Below are positions 27,865 to 36,720 of a stretch of DNA of 64,000 nucleotides, piece by piece. The DNA is taken from contig NZ_CP102951.1 in assembly GCF_024741815.1 (NCBI RefSeq), forward strand, positions 4,726,001 to 4,790,000, written 5' to 3'. Position 1 is the stretch's first letter. Each line of letters begins with the position of its first letter. This DNA comes from Pseudomonas sp. LS1212. Its GTDB lineage: Bacteria; Pseudomonadota; Gammaproteobacteria; Pseudomonadales; Pseudomonadaceae. A program made the translations under genes and the position numbers. The notes beneath the pieces are model-generated. The model was not told the DNA's origin, ran no database searches, and saw only the letters and a list, made by a program, of their open reading frames with translations.

Positions 27865-28172
27865 ATCGGCAGGATCTTCCACACGTAGGGATGGAGGGCG
27901 GCCCCGTGAGTCGCCCGTGCAGCCCTTATGGCCGCATGCGAACGAGCATTCTACCCGGAAACGATGGTGAGGAAAGTGGCGTTATTCCACGATGCTGGTA
28001 CAGCGTTGTGACGGGGCTTTTTTAAAGTAAGGGCTTTTTCGTCAACTTCAAGCTTTCAAGCGCACAAGAATGCACGTTGGTGCCAATGTTCGCAGCGCCG
28101 GCGACAGGCCGGACAGGCACTGCACAGGCATTCTGTTAACATGCAGGCTCTGTATCTTCAGGTTTCCTATGT
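27865..28172. other. Divergent intergenic region between secA and dciA
   Basis: 308 nt holding the promoters of both genes. On the minus strand TTGACG at 28045-28040 could be a -35 box for secA with AT-rich sequence around 28020-28027 as -10, but spacing is not ideal. No gene, riboswitch or secM-type arrest peptide recognised. Confidence 0.4.
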
Positions 28173-28628
28173 ATGGCATTCCGCCCTCTTCCGGCTCGAG
28201 CACCCGCCGTTCTATTGCGCGAAGCCAAGCCACTCAAAGCGCTGTTCAGTCAGGCTCAACGCTTGGCGCATCTGCAGTGCCTGCTCGAAAGCCAACTGCA
28301 ACCCGCTGCCCGCGAACATTGCCATGTCGCTTCATGGCGCGAAGGCAGCCTGCTGTTGATCGTGACCGACGGTCACTGGGCCACCCGCCTGCGTTATCAG
28401 CAGAAGCGCCTGCAACGCCAGCTCCAGGCGCTCGAAGAATTCTCCAGCCTGACCCGCATTCTGTTCAAGGTCCAGCCGCCTACGGTGCAAAGCGGCGCTG
28501 CCGGGCACTCCATGGATCTTTCCAGCCAGGCGGCAGAAAGCATCCAGGCGACGGCCGAAGGCATCAGCGACCCCAAGCTGCGCGCAGCCCTGGAGCGCCT
28601 GGCGGCTCACGCCAAGGCCCGCGAATAA
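28173..28628 (+). CDS. dciA: DciA-type DnaB helicase operator (DUF721)
   Basis: 151 residues; the N-terminal KH-like DUF721 domain carries the conserved W and hydrophobic pattern (LFSQAQRLAHLQCLLES, VASWREGSLLLIVTDGHWATRLRYQ), followed by a low-complexity C-terminal part. DciA is the ancestral loader of the replicative helicase in bacteria without DnaC. The ATG at 28173 gives the conserved start MAFRPLPAR. A tail of helix-rich sequence ends in a repeat region. Confidence 0.83.
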   Translation: MAFRPLPARAPAVLLREAKPLKALFSQAQRLAHLQCLLESQLQPAAREHCHVASWREGSLLLIVTDGHWATRLRYQQKRLQRQLQALEEFSSLTRILFKVQPPTVQSGAAGHSMDLSSQAAESIQATAEGISDPKLRAALERLAAHAKARE

Positions 28629-28646
28629 TCCCCTTGACTGCCCCCC

Positions 28647-28752
28647 GTAGCCGCTGCCGCAGGCTGCGCTCGCCTGCGAAGCAGGCGCAAGATCTCGAGA
28701 TCGCCGGGGAGCCCCTCCGGGACTCCAGCGCAGCCTTCGGCAGCGGCTTGTA
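28647..28752. repeat. Imperfect palindromic repeat, GTAGCCGCTGCC type
   Basis: Left arm GTAGCCGCTGCCGCAGGCTGCG at 28647-28668 and right arm CGCAGCCTTCGGCAGCGGCTTGTA at 28729-28752 are inverted with a few mismatches; the centre also has internal palindromes (GATCTCGAGATC at 28691-28702). It is another dispersed Pseudomonas repeat type, distinct from the ATCGCTGGC REP, and fills the gap between dciA and lpxC. Confidence 0.75.
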
Positions 28753-28780
28753 TCTCGACTAACGCCAAAATTTCGGCATA

Positions 28781-28810
28781 AAAAAAGGCTGCCCGAGGGC
28801 AGCCTTCAAA
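28781..28810. terminator. Terminator of lpxC (probably bidirectional)
   Basis: AAGGCTGCC / GGCAGCCTT stem (28785-28793, 28798-28806) with a CGAG loop, preceded by a run of A, which is the T-run on the lpxC strand. Confidence 0.87.
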
Positions 28811-28834
28811 AACTAAAGAGAAGAGAGATTGTAC

Positions 28835-29746
28835 TTACACTGCCGCAACCGGACGCATGTAAGAGATCGGTGCCGTACTGGCATCTTCGAAAGTCACCAC
28901 TTCCCAGGCATCCTTCTGCTCGATGAGCTTGCGCAGGAGCTGGTTGTTCAATGCATGGCCGGACTTGAAGCCACGGAACTCACCAATCAGGCTATTGCCC
29001 AGCAGGTAGAGGTCGCCGATGGCGTCGAGGATCTTGTGCTTGACGAATTCGTCCTCATACCGCAGGCCGTCTTCGTTCAACACGCCGTCCGTATCGACCA
29101 CGATGGCGTTCTCCACGCTACCGCCGAGTGCGAGGTTGTGCGTGCGCAGGTACTCGATATCACTCATGAAGCCAAAGGTACGGGCGCGGCTGACTTCTTT
29201 CACGAAAGAAGTGCTGGAAAAATCCACGCTGGCACTTTGGGTGCGGTCTTTGAACACCGGGTGATCGAAATCGATCTCGAAACTCACCTTGAACCCTTCG
29301 AAAGGCACGAAAGTAGCGCGCTTGTCGCCATCTTCCACTGTCACTTCTTTCAGGATCCGGATGAACTTCTTGGCTGCGTCCTGTTCTTCCAGGCCGGCAG
29401 ATTGAATCAGGAATACGAAGGGACCTGCGCTGCCATCCATGATTGGCACTTCGGACGCGGAGAGTTCGACGTAGGCGTTATCGATGCCCAGGCCGGCCAT
29501 GGCCGAGAGCAAATGCTCTACCGTGTCTACCTTGGTATCGCCGTTGACCAGAGTGGTCGACATCGTGGTTTCACCGACGTTTTCCGCACGGGCAGGAATC
29601 TGCACCACGGGGTCGAGGTCGGCGCGACAAAATACGATGCCGGTATCCACAGGTGCGGGTTTGAGGGTCAGGTAAACCTTTTCCCCCGAGTGCAGGCCGA
29701 CACCTGTGGCACGGATAATATTCTTCAGGGTGCGTTGTTTAATCAT
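28835..29746 (-). CDS. lpxC: UDP-3-O-acyl-N-acetylglucosamine deacetylase LpxC
   Basis: 303 residues; the committed step of lipid A synthesis, zinc-dependent, cytosolic. Zinc ligands are recognisable: H in TVEHLLSAMAG (about residue 78) and H/D in HKILDAIGDLYLLG (about 237/241), with the catalytic His in SGHALNNQLL (about 264). Starts MIKQRTLKNIIRATGVGLHSG. Last gene of the division cluster, 112 nt after ftsZ. Confidence 0.98.
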   Translation of the reverse strand: MIKQRTLKNIIRATGVGLHSGEKVYLTLKPAPVDTGIVFCRADLDPVVQIPARAENVGETTMSTTLVNGDTKVDTVEHLLSAMAGLGIDNAYVELSASEVPIMDGSAGPFVFLIQSAGLEEQDAAKKFIRILKEVTVEDGDKRATFVPFEGFKVSFEIDFDHPVFKDRTQSASVDFSSTSFVKEVSRARTFGFMSDIEYLRTHNLALGGSVENAIVVDTDGVLNEDGLRYEDEFVKHKILDAIGDLYLLGNSLIGEFRGFKSGHALNNQLLRKLIEQKDAWEVVTFEDASTAPISYMRPVAAV

Positions 29747-29858
29747 GGCATTGGCCGCTTCAGCGCAAATTGCGAACTGGTATCAACAAAGGCTGGCGAT
29801 AATACCAGACCCGGCCTTTGCTGAACACCAATCACCCTAATACCCCTGATAAATTTCA

Positions 29859-31049
29859 TTAATCAGCCTGACGACGCAGGAAAGCCGGGATATCCAGGTA
29901 ATCCAGATCGTCATGAGGATTCATTTTAGCAGCGGCTGCTGCACCAGCGTGTGCCTGATTGCGCATTACCGTCGGACGGTCCAGATCACGGTAGTTGACC
30001 GATGGCTGTTCCTGGCGCGCAGGTGCAGGAGCGGCAACGGTTTGTTGCGCGGTTTGCAGGGTATTGTCGATAATCTTCACCGGTTTCTCGATCTTTGCAC
30101 CCAGACCCGTGGCAACTACGGTCACGTGCAGCTCGTCGCGCATGTCCGGATCGATAACGGTACCGACCTTTACCATGGCGTGATCGGAAGCGAAGGCCTC
30201 GATGATACTACCCACGTCCGAGTACTCGCCCAGAGACAGGTCGGGACCGGCAGTGATATTCACCAGGATACCGCGAGCACCCTGCAGGTTGACGTCTTCG
30301 AGCAGCGGGTTGCGAATCGCCGCCTCAGTCGCTTCGCGTGCGCGGTTAGGACCGCTGGCGCAGCCGGTACCCATCATGGCCATGCCCATTTCGCTCATCA
30401 CGGTACGTACGTCGGCGAAGTCGACGTTGATCATGCCCGGACGCTTGATGATATCGGAGATACCGCGAACGGCACCGGCCAGAACGTCGTCAGCCTTGGC
30501 GAAAGCCGACAGCAGGCTGGCATCCTTGCCCAGGATGGTCAGCAGCTTTTCGTTCGGAATGGTGATCAGCGAATCGACGCTTTCCGACAGCGCGCGGATG
30601 CCTTCATCGGCGATCTGCATGCGCTTTCGGCCCTCGAACGGGAACGGACGGGTGACCACCGCAACGGTGAGGATACCCAGTTCCTTGGCCACTTCGGCGA
30701 TGATCGGCGCAGCACCGGTACCGGTACCGCCGCCCATGCCGGTGGTGATGAACACCATGTTGGTGCCTTGCAGTACTTCGGCGATGCGCTCGCGGTCTTC
30801 CAGAGCGGCCTGACGGCCGACTTCCGGATTTGCGCCCGCACCCAGGCCCTTGGTCACGCCGGTGCCCAGCTGCAGGATGGTGCGCGCACCGATGTTTTTC
30901 AGCGCTTGTGCGTCGGTGTTGGCGCAGATGAATTCCACGCCTTCGATGTTGCTCTTAACCATATGGTTAACAGCATTGCCACCGCCGCCACCAACACCGA
31001 TAACCTTGATTACCGGGCTTTGCGGGATGTTGTCTACGAGTTCGAACAT
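29859..31049 (-). CDS. ftsZ: Cell division GTPase FtsZ
   Basis: 396 residues; the tubulin-like Z-ring protein. GTP-binding GGGTGTGAAP at about 105-114, T7 loop residues NVDFADVR at about 207-214, a variable linker rich in Ala/Gln/Pro, and the conserved C-terminal peptide DYLDIPAFLRRQ that binds FtsA and ZipA. Starts MFELVDNIPQ. Confidence 0.99.
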   Translation of the reverse strand: MFELVDNIPQSPVIKVIGVGGGGGNAVNHMVKSNIEGVEFICANTDAQALKNIGARTILQLGTGVTKGLGAGANPEVGRQAALEDRERIAEVLQGTNMVFITTGMGGGTGTGAAPIIAEVAKELGILTVAVVTRPFPFEGRKRMQIADEGIRALSESVDSLITIPNEKLLTILGKDASLLSAFAKADDVLAGAVRGISDIIKRPGMINVDFADVRTVMSEMGMAMMGTGCASGPNRAREATEAAIRNPLLEDVNLQGARGILVNITAGPDLSLGEYSDVGSIIEAFASDHAMVKVGTVIDPDMRDELHVTVVATGLGAKIEKPVKIIDNTLQTAQQTVAAPAPARQEQPSVNYRDLDRPTVMRNQAHAGAAAAAKMNPHDDLDYLDIPAFLRRQAD

Positions 31050-31105
31050 TTTCCCTCTCCTTTCATTTCTCTAGTTTTTGCGCCTACTACTACTGCTTTG
31101 AAAAC

Positions 31106-32362
31106 TTAAAAGTTGCCCTGGACCCAACGCTTGAATCGTTCAAGCACAGGTGCTTTAGCTTCGTCGCTATAGCTGTTGTTGCTGCTCATACCGGTCAGGG
31201 ACATGCCATCGGACTGCTTCTGCAATCCGTACATCAGCAGGCCCACACCAGTGGAATAAATCGGGTTGCGCACAACGTCGGCCAAACCATGCACCGTGTG
31301 CGGCACGCCAAGGCGAACCGGCATGTGGAAGATCTCTTCGGCCAACTCGACCGCGCCTTCCATCTTCGCCGTACCGCCGGTCAGCACGATGCCGGCCGGA
31401 ATCAGGTCTTCGTAGCCACTGCGACGCAGTTCGGCCTGGATGAGGGTGAAGAGCTCGTCGTAACGGGGCTCGACCACCTCGGCCAGGGCCTGGCGGGACA
31501 ATTCGCGCGGCGGACGATCGCCAACGCTCGGTACCTTGATGGTTTCACCGGCACCGGCCAGCTTGGCCAGGGCGCAGGCGTAACGAATCTTGATTTCTTC
31601 GGCGTACTGGGTCGGCGTACGCAGGGCCATGGCGATGTCGTTGGTGACCTGGTCGCCAGCGATCGGGATAACCGCGGTATGACGGATCGCGCCTTCAGTG
31701 AAAATGGCAATGTCGGTAGTCCCGCCGCCGATATCGACCAGGCACACGCCCAGCTCTTTCTCGTCGTCGGTCAGCACCGAGTAGGCCGAGGCCAGTTGTT
31801 CGAGGATGATGTCGTCGATTTCCAGGCCGCAACGGCGAACGCATTTCTCGATGTTCTGCGCCGCATTCACCGCGCAGGTCACCACGTGCACCTTGGCTTC
31901 CAGACGAACGCCGGACATGCCCAGAGGCTCGCGAACGCCTTCCTGGTTATCGATCACATAGTCCTGCGGCAAGGTGTGCAGCACGCGTTGGTCAGCCGGG
32001 ATCGCGACCGCCTGGGCAGCATCGAGTACCCGCTCCAGATCCGCCGCGCTGACTTCGCGGTCGCGGATTGCCACGATGCCGTGGGAATTGAGACTGCGAA
32101 TATGATTGCCGGCCACGCCCACGAACGCCGAGTGGATACGGCAGCCCGCCATCAGCTGGGCTTCCTCGACGGCGCGCTGGATCGATTGCACGGTCGACTC
32201 GATATTCACCACCACGCCCTTTTTCAGGCCGCGCGATGGATGGGTACCGATACCGACGATTTCCAGCGTACCGTCGGCAGCGACTTCGCCTACCAGCGCC
32301 ACTACCTTGGAGGTGCCGATATCCAAGCCAACGATCATTTTGCCGCTTTGCACATTTGCCAT
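31106..32362 (-). CDS. ftsA: Cell division protein FtsA
   Basis: 418 residues of the actin-like fold: MIVGLDIGTSKVVALVGE at the N-terminus, CLVDIGGGTTDIAIF, GIVLTGGTAKMEG, and a C-terminal amphipathic membrane-targeting helix (VLERFKRWVQGNF). It anchors FtsZ to the membrane. The ATG at 32362 (MANVQSGK) is the family start; a 24-codon upstream extension is open but overlaps ftsQ. 56 nt before ftsZ. Confidence 0.97.
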   Translation of the reverse strand: MANVQSGKMIVGLDIGTSKVVALVGEVAADGTLEIVGIGTHPSRGLKKGVVVNIESTVQSIQRAVEEAQLMAGCRIHSAFVGVAGNHIRSLNSHGIVAIRDREVSAADLERVLDAAQAVAIPADQRVLHTLPQDYVIDNQEGVREPLGMSGVRLEAKVHVVTCAVNAAQNIEKCVRRCGLEIDDIILEQLASAYSVLTDDEKELGVCLVDIGGGTTDIAIFTEGAIRHTAVIPIAGDQVTNDIAMALRTPTQYAEEIKIRYACALAKLAGAGETIKVPSVGDRPPRELSRQALAEVVEPRYDELFTLIQAELRRSGYEDLIPAGIVLTGGTAKMEGAVELAEEIFHMPVRLGVPHTVHGLADVVRNPIYSTGVGLLMYGLQKQSDGMSLTGMSSNNSYSDEAKAPVLERFKRWVQGNF

Positions 32363-32375
32363 GGTCCTGCCTCTC

Positions 32376-33242
32376 TTAATTCTTCGCGACGGCGGGTTGG
32401 TCCGTCGATGGCGCAATCGGCTCCCGCCAGCCAACGGCCAGGCCGTTGGCGTAGCGCAGGTCGACGCGCGCGATATTCGTGATCTGTTCTTTCAGCGTCT
32501 TGTCGTAAATGGCAATGAAGCGGCGCATTTTCTCCACCAGGTGGTCGCGCCCCAGCAACAGCTCGATGCCAGGGCCGGCGCTGCCTGCACCGGTGGTCAA
32601 GAACCAGCTGCCTCGTTCACGCAACTCCAGCCGCACAATCGAAAAGCCCATGGGCCGCAGCATCTGGCTCAACACCTGATACTGCTGCATGATCTTCTGC
32701 TGGGCCCGCTGCGGACCGAACAGCTGCGGCAGATGCTCGTAGTTGGCCAGCTCGCGCGGCGCGAACGCCTGGCCCTGGTTGTTCAGCAGGGCCTCTTCGC
32801 CCCAACGCGCCACGGGCAATTGCTCTTCCAGACGGATCACCACCTGGTCCGGCCAGACGCGGCGAACCTCGGCATGGGCGATCCACGGCATCTGTTCGAG
32901 CTCGGCGCGCATGCTTGCCAGGTCGATGGTGAAAAAGCTCGCGGTGACATAAGGTGCGATCCGCTGCTGCACCGCCTGCTGGCTGATGTAGCTCAGGTCG
33001 CCCTGCACGGCGATTTTGGTGATCGGCCGGTCGGCATACGGCATCAGGCGCTGCGCACCTTCGTAGGTACCGAACCCCAGTGCAACCAGCAGAACGGGCC
33101 ACATCAGGCGTTTGAAGAAACTGAAGTTGGCCTTGGGCAGGCGCGCCGACAGTGGCTCCTTGGCCACCATCCGACTGGCACCACGCGGCACCGGCTTGCG
33201 GCCGGTGGCGGGTTGCTGATGACGTAACATCGCGCCTTGCAT
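32376..33242 (-). CDS. ftsQ: Cell division protein FtsQ
   Basis: 288 residues: a cytoplasmic basic N-terminus, one TM helix at about 47-65 (LMWPVLLVALGFGTYEG), the POTRA domain starting ITKIAVQGDLSYIS, and the FtsQ beta domain. It links early and late divisome proteins through FtsB/FtsL. GAGG lies 8 nt upstream of the chosen ATG; 4 nt separate it from ddl. Confidence 0.95.
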   Translation of the reverse strand: MQGAMLRHQQPATGRKPVPRGASRMVAKEPLSARLPKANFSFFKRLMWPVLLVALGFGTYEGAQRLMPYADRPITKIAVQGDLSYISQQAVQQRIAPYVTASFFTIDLASMRAELEQMPWIAHAEVRRVWPDQVVIRLEEQLPVARWGEEALLNNQGQAFAPRELANYEHLPQLFGPQRAQQKIMQQYQVLSQMLRPMGFSIVRLELRERGSWFLTTGAGSAGPGIELLLGRDHLVEKMRRFIAIYDKTLKEQITNIARVDLRYANGLAVGWREPIAPSTDQPAVAKN

Positions 33243-33246
33243 GGGA

Positions 33247-34206
33247 TTAACCTCGCGCCTCTACGCTGGCTGCCAGGATGGCCAGCACCAACTGCTGGAA
33301 ATCCAGGCCGGCAGCACGTGCAGCCATCGGAACCAGACTGTGATCGGTCATGCCTGGAGTCGTGTTGACTTCCAGTAACCAGAACTTCCCTTGGGCGTCC
33401 TGCATCACATCGAGCCGGCCCCAGCCGGAAATGCCGATGGCCTCGCAAGCCCTTGCGGTCAGGTCGATGAGTTCAGCTTCTTTGGCGGCGTCGAGCCCGC
33501 ACGGGATCCGATACTGGGTATCGTTGGCCACGTACTTGGCGTCGTAGTCGTAGAACGTGTGGGGAGTGCCCAGGGCTATAGGCGGCAATACCTGGTCACG
33601 CAAGGTCGCGATAGTGAACTCCGGCCCCTGGATCCATTGCTCGACCAGGACTTGCGAGTCATAGGTGCTGGCCGCTTGCCAGGCGCCGATCAATTCTTCG
33701 ACGCTGGACACTTTGGCCATACCGATACTTGAACCTTCATGGGCCGGTTTGACGATCAAAGGGAAGCCCAGTTCCGTCGCCGCCGAAATACAATCGTCCT
33801 CGCTGGCGAGCACCGCGTGATGCGGGGTCGGGATGCCAAGGCTTTTCCAGACTTGCTTGGTGCGCAGCTTGTCCATGGCCAGTGCCGAAGCCAGAATCCC
33901 GCTACCGGTATAAGGAATGTCCAGGCATTCGAGCAGGCCCTGCATGCTGCCGTCTTCGCCGCCGCGGCCGTGCAGGATGATGAAGGCACGGTCGATTTTT
34001 TCGCTCATCAGACGGGTCAGCAGATCGTCGCCGACATCGATGCCGAACGCATTCACGCCGGCACTGCGCAGCGCCTCGAGCACCGCATTGCCCGACTTCA
34101 AGGAAACCTCACGCTCGGCGCTCTTGCCGCCGAACAGCACGGCGACCCGGCCGAAATCCTTCGGCGCGATCGTCGAAAACAGCTGGTCGTAGGTGTTAAC
34201 AGTCAT
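33247..34206 (-). CDS. ddlB: D-alanine--D-alanine ligase
   Basis: 319 residues of the ATP-grasp family: VAVLFGGKSAEREVSLKSG, FIILHGRGGEDGSMQG, FPLIVKPAHEGSSIGM, and the metal-binding end FWLLEVNTTPGMTDHS. It makes the D-Ala-D-Ala dipeptide used by MurF. The ATG at 34206 overlaps the murC stop (ATGA). Confidence 0.97.
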   Translation of the reverse strand: MTVNTYDQLFSTIAPKDFGRVAVLFGGKSAEREVSLKSGNAVLEALRSAGVNAFGIDVGDDLLTRLMSEKIDRAFIILHGRGGEDGSMQGLLECLDIPYTGSGILASALAMDKLRTKQVWKSLGIPTPHHAVLASEDDCISAATELGFPLIVKPAHEGSSIGMAKVSSVEELIGAWQAASTYDSQVLVEQWIQGPEFTIATLRDQVLPPIALGTPHTFYDYDAKYVANDTQYRIPCGLDAAKEAELIDLTARACEAIGISGWGRLDVMQDAQGKFWLLEVNTTPGMTDHSLVPMAARAAGLDFQQLVLAILAASVEARG

Positions 34207-35657
34207 TTCACCTTCCCCTGACTGGCGACAGCACCAGCAAACAACGGACTCTTCAGTAATTGCGGCGCCAGCCCGCCGATATCCCCTGCCCCTTGGCACA
34301 ACAGGATGTCGCCAGCGCGCAGCAGCGGTTTGACCAGTGGCGCCAGTTCGACACCACGCTCGATATAGATCGGATCAAGCTGGCCGCGCTGCCGGATGCT
34401 GTGGCAGAGCTGACGGCTGTCCGCACCCGGAATCGGCTCTTCACCGGCCGGGTAGACTTCCATGAGCAGCAAGACGTTGGCGTCGGCCAAAACCTGGACG
34501 AAATCGTCGTACAGATCGCGGGTACGGCTGTAGCGATGCGGCTGGTAGACCATCACCAGACGGCGTTCCGGCCAACCGCCGCGCACGGCCTTGATCACGG
34601 CGGCGACTTCGGTCGGGTGGTGACCATAGTCGTCGACCAGCATCACGCTGCCCTTGTCGATCGGCAGTTCGCCGTAGACCTGGAAGCGTCGACCGACACC
34701 CTGGAAGCCCGACAGCCCCTTGACGATGGCTTCATCGCTGATGCCTTCGTCGGTGGCAATGGCAATGGTCGCCAGCGAGTTCAGAACGTTGTGGTTGCCC
34801 GGCATGTTCACCGACACATCCAGTGGCTCACGGTCCCGGCGCAGCACGGTGAAATGGGTCAGCATGCCTTCCTGGCGAATATTGATCGCCCGCACGTCCG
34901 CCTCTTCGCTGACGCCATAAGTGACGGTCGGGCGCTTGACCTGCGGCAGAATTTCACGCACCACCGGATCGTCCAGGCAGACCACGGCCAGACCATAGAA
35001 CGGCAGGTTGTGCAGGAATTCGACAAAGGTTTTCTTCAGTTTGTTGAAGTCACCTTCGTACGTCGCCATGTGGTCGGCGTCGATGTTGGTGACCACCGCG
35101 ACCAATGGCTGCAGATGCAGGAAACTGGCATCGCTCTCGTCCGCTTCGGCAATCAGGTAACGGCTGGTGCCCAATTGTGCATTGGTGCCGGCTGCATTCA
35201 GTCGGCCACCGATGACGAAAGTCGGATCCAGGCCGCCGGCGGCGAACACCGAGGCGAGCAGGCTGGTGGTAGTGGTCTTGCCATGGGTACCGGCAACGGC
35301 AATACCATGGCGATAGCGCATCAGTTCGGCCAGCATCTCGGCACGCGGCACCACCGGAATACGTCGCTCCAGTGCGGTAGCGACTTCCGGGTTGGATGGA
35401 TTGACCGCGCTGGACACCACCAGCACATCGGCAGCCGCCGCGTTTTCGGCACGATGGCCGATGAAGATCTCGGCACCGAAGGTTTTCAGCCGCTCAGTCA
35501 CTGCCGACGCTTTCAGGTCGGAACCCGAAACCTGATAGCCCAGGTTCAGCAGTACTTCGGCAATGCCGCACATGCCCACGCCGCCGATACCGACGAAGTG
35601 AATACGACGGATGCGGCGCATTTCCGGTTGAGGCATCGCTTTCTTGCTTTCAACCAT
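34203..35657 (-). CDS. murC: UDP-N-acetylmuramate--L-alanine ligase MurC
   Basis: 484 residues: N-terminal HFVGIGGVGMCGIAEVL, ATP loop GTHGKTTTTSLL at about 127-138, and the C-terminal ligase domain DDYGHHPTEV. Adds L-Ala to UDP-MurNAc. Overlaps murG by 8 nt at its start and ddl by 4 nt at its end. Confidence 0.98.
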   Translation of the reverse strand: MVESKKAMPQPEMRRIRRIHFVGIGGVGMCGIAEVLLNLGYQVSGSDLKASAVTERLKTFGAEIFIGHRAENAAAADVLVVSSAVNPSNPEVATALERRIPVVPRAEMLAELMRYRHGIAVAGTHGKTTTTSLLASVFAAGGLDPTFVIGGRLNAAGTNAQLGTSRYLIAEADESDASFLHLQPLVAVVTNIDADHMATYEGDFNKLKKTFVEFLHNLPFYGLAVVCLDDPVVREILPQVKRPTVTYGVSEEADVRAINIRQEGMLTHFTVLRRDREPLDVSVNMPGNHNVLNSLATIAIATDEGISDEAIVKGLSGFQGVGRRFQVYGELPIDKGSVMLVDDYGHHPTEVAAVIKAVRGGWPERRLVMVYQPHRYSRTRDLYDDFVQVLADANVLLLMEVYPAGEEPIPGADSRQLCHSIRQRGQLDPIYIERGVELAPLVKPLLRAGDILLCQGAGDIGGLAPQLLKSPLFAGAVASQGKVK

Positions 35658-36720
35658 GGGCCACCTCCAGACAGATATCGACTACTGTGCGGGTAGCATC
35701 GGGTTTGGCCAGGCGCCGTGCAGTGCTGGCCATGGTGTTGAGTTTTTCCGGTTGCATCAGCACCTCGTTCAGGCGTTCAGCCAGCTCGGCTGCGCCAGTT
35801 GTCGCTTGCGGCATCAGGAAGGCGGCGCCTTCGCGAGCCAGATAGTTGGCGTTGTGGGTCTGGTGATCGTCGATCGCGTGGGGCAAGGGCACCAGCATCG
35901 ATGGCAGGCCCGCGGCCGCCAGTTCACTGACCGTGAGCGCGCCGGCGCGGCAGACTACCAGGTCCGCCCAGCCGTAGGCCTGTGCCATGTCTTTGATAAA
36001 GGGTGCCACCTGGGCTTCTACACCCGCCTCGCGGTAGCGTTTTGCGGTCGCTTCATCGTGTTGTTTGCCGGCCTGGTGAAAGACTTCGGGGCGAGCCGCC
36101 TCAGGGACTTTCGCCAGTGCTTGCGGCAAGAGCTTGTTCAAAGGCTCCGCCCCCAGGCTGCCGCCCAGGACCAACAACCGTGGCTTGCGCCCGGCCAGGG
36201 TCGGGCGCAGTGTTTCCAGAAACAATTCGCTACGCACGGGGTTGCCGGTGGTACGGCGCTTACCCGACGCGGCGAAGGTTTCCGGGAAAGCTTCGCAGAC
36301 TCGACTGGCCAACGGCACCAGGAGCCGATTGGCGGTACCGGCCTTGGCGTTTTGCTCGTGAATCACCACTGGCACACCGGACAGTTTTGCAGCAACGCCA
36401 CCGGGGCCTGTCACATAACCGCCAAAACCGATCACGCAGACCGGCTTCAACTGAGCAATGATCCGACGCGCCTGCAGTACCGCCTTGATCAAGGTGAATG
36501 GCGCCTTGAGCAGCGACAGCCGTCCCTTGCCACGCAGGCCGGTAACCTTGATCAGGTGCAGCGGTATTCCTGCCTGGGGCACCAACTCGTTTTCAATGCC
36601 GCGCGGCGTGCCCAGCCAGTGCACGCTGTAGCCGCGGGCCTGGAACTCGCGGGCACAGGCCAGCGCCGGGAATACGTGACCGCCGGTGCCACCGGCCATG
36701 ATCAAGACATTAGCGCCCAT
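35650..36720 (-). CDS. murG: Lipid II synthase MurG
   Basis: 356 residues, GT-B fold: GGTGGHVFPALA at the N-terminus, GFGGYVTGPG, and the C-terminal donor site RAGALTVSELAAAGLPS with PHAIDDHQTHNA. Transfers GlcNAc to lipid I at the inner membrane face. The ATG at 36720 is the family start and lies inside the end of ftsW (11-nt overlap). Confidence 0.98.
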   Translation of the reverse strand: MGANVLIMAGGTGGHVFPALACAREFQARGYSVHWLGTPRGIENELVPQAGIPLHLIKVTGLRGKGRLSLLKAPFTLIKAVLQARRIIAQLKPVCVIGFGGYVTGPGGVAAKLSGVPVVIHEQNAKAGTANRLLVPLASRVCEAFPETFAASGKRRTTGNPVRSELFLETLRPTLAGRKPRLLVLGGSLGAEPLNKLLPQALAKVPEAARPEVFHQAGKQHDEATAKRYREAGVEAQVAPFIKDMAQAYGWADLVVCRAGALTVSELAAAGLPSMLVPLPHAIDDHQTHNANYLAREGAAFLMPQATTGAAELAERLNEVLMQPEKLNTMASTARRLAKPDATRTVVDICLEVAHG

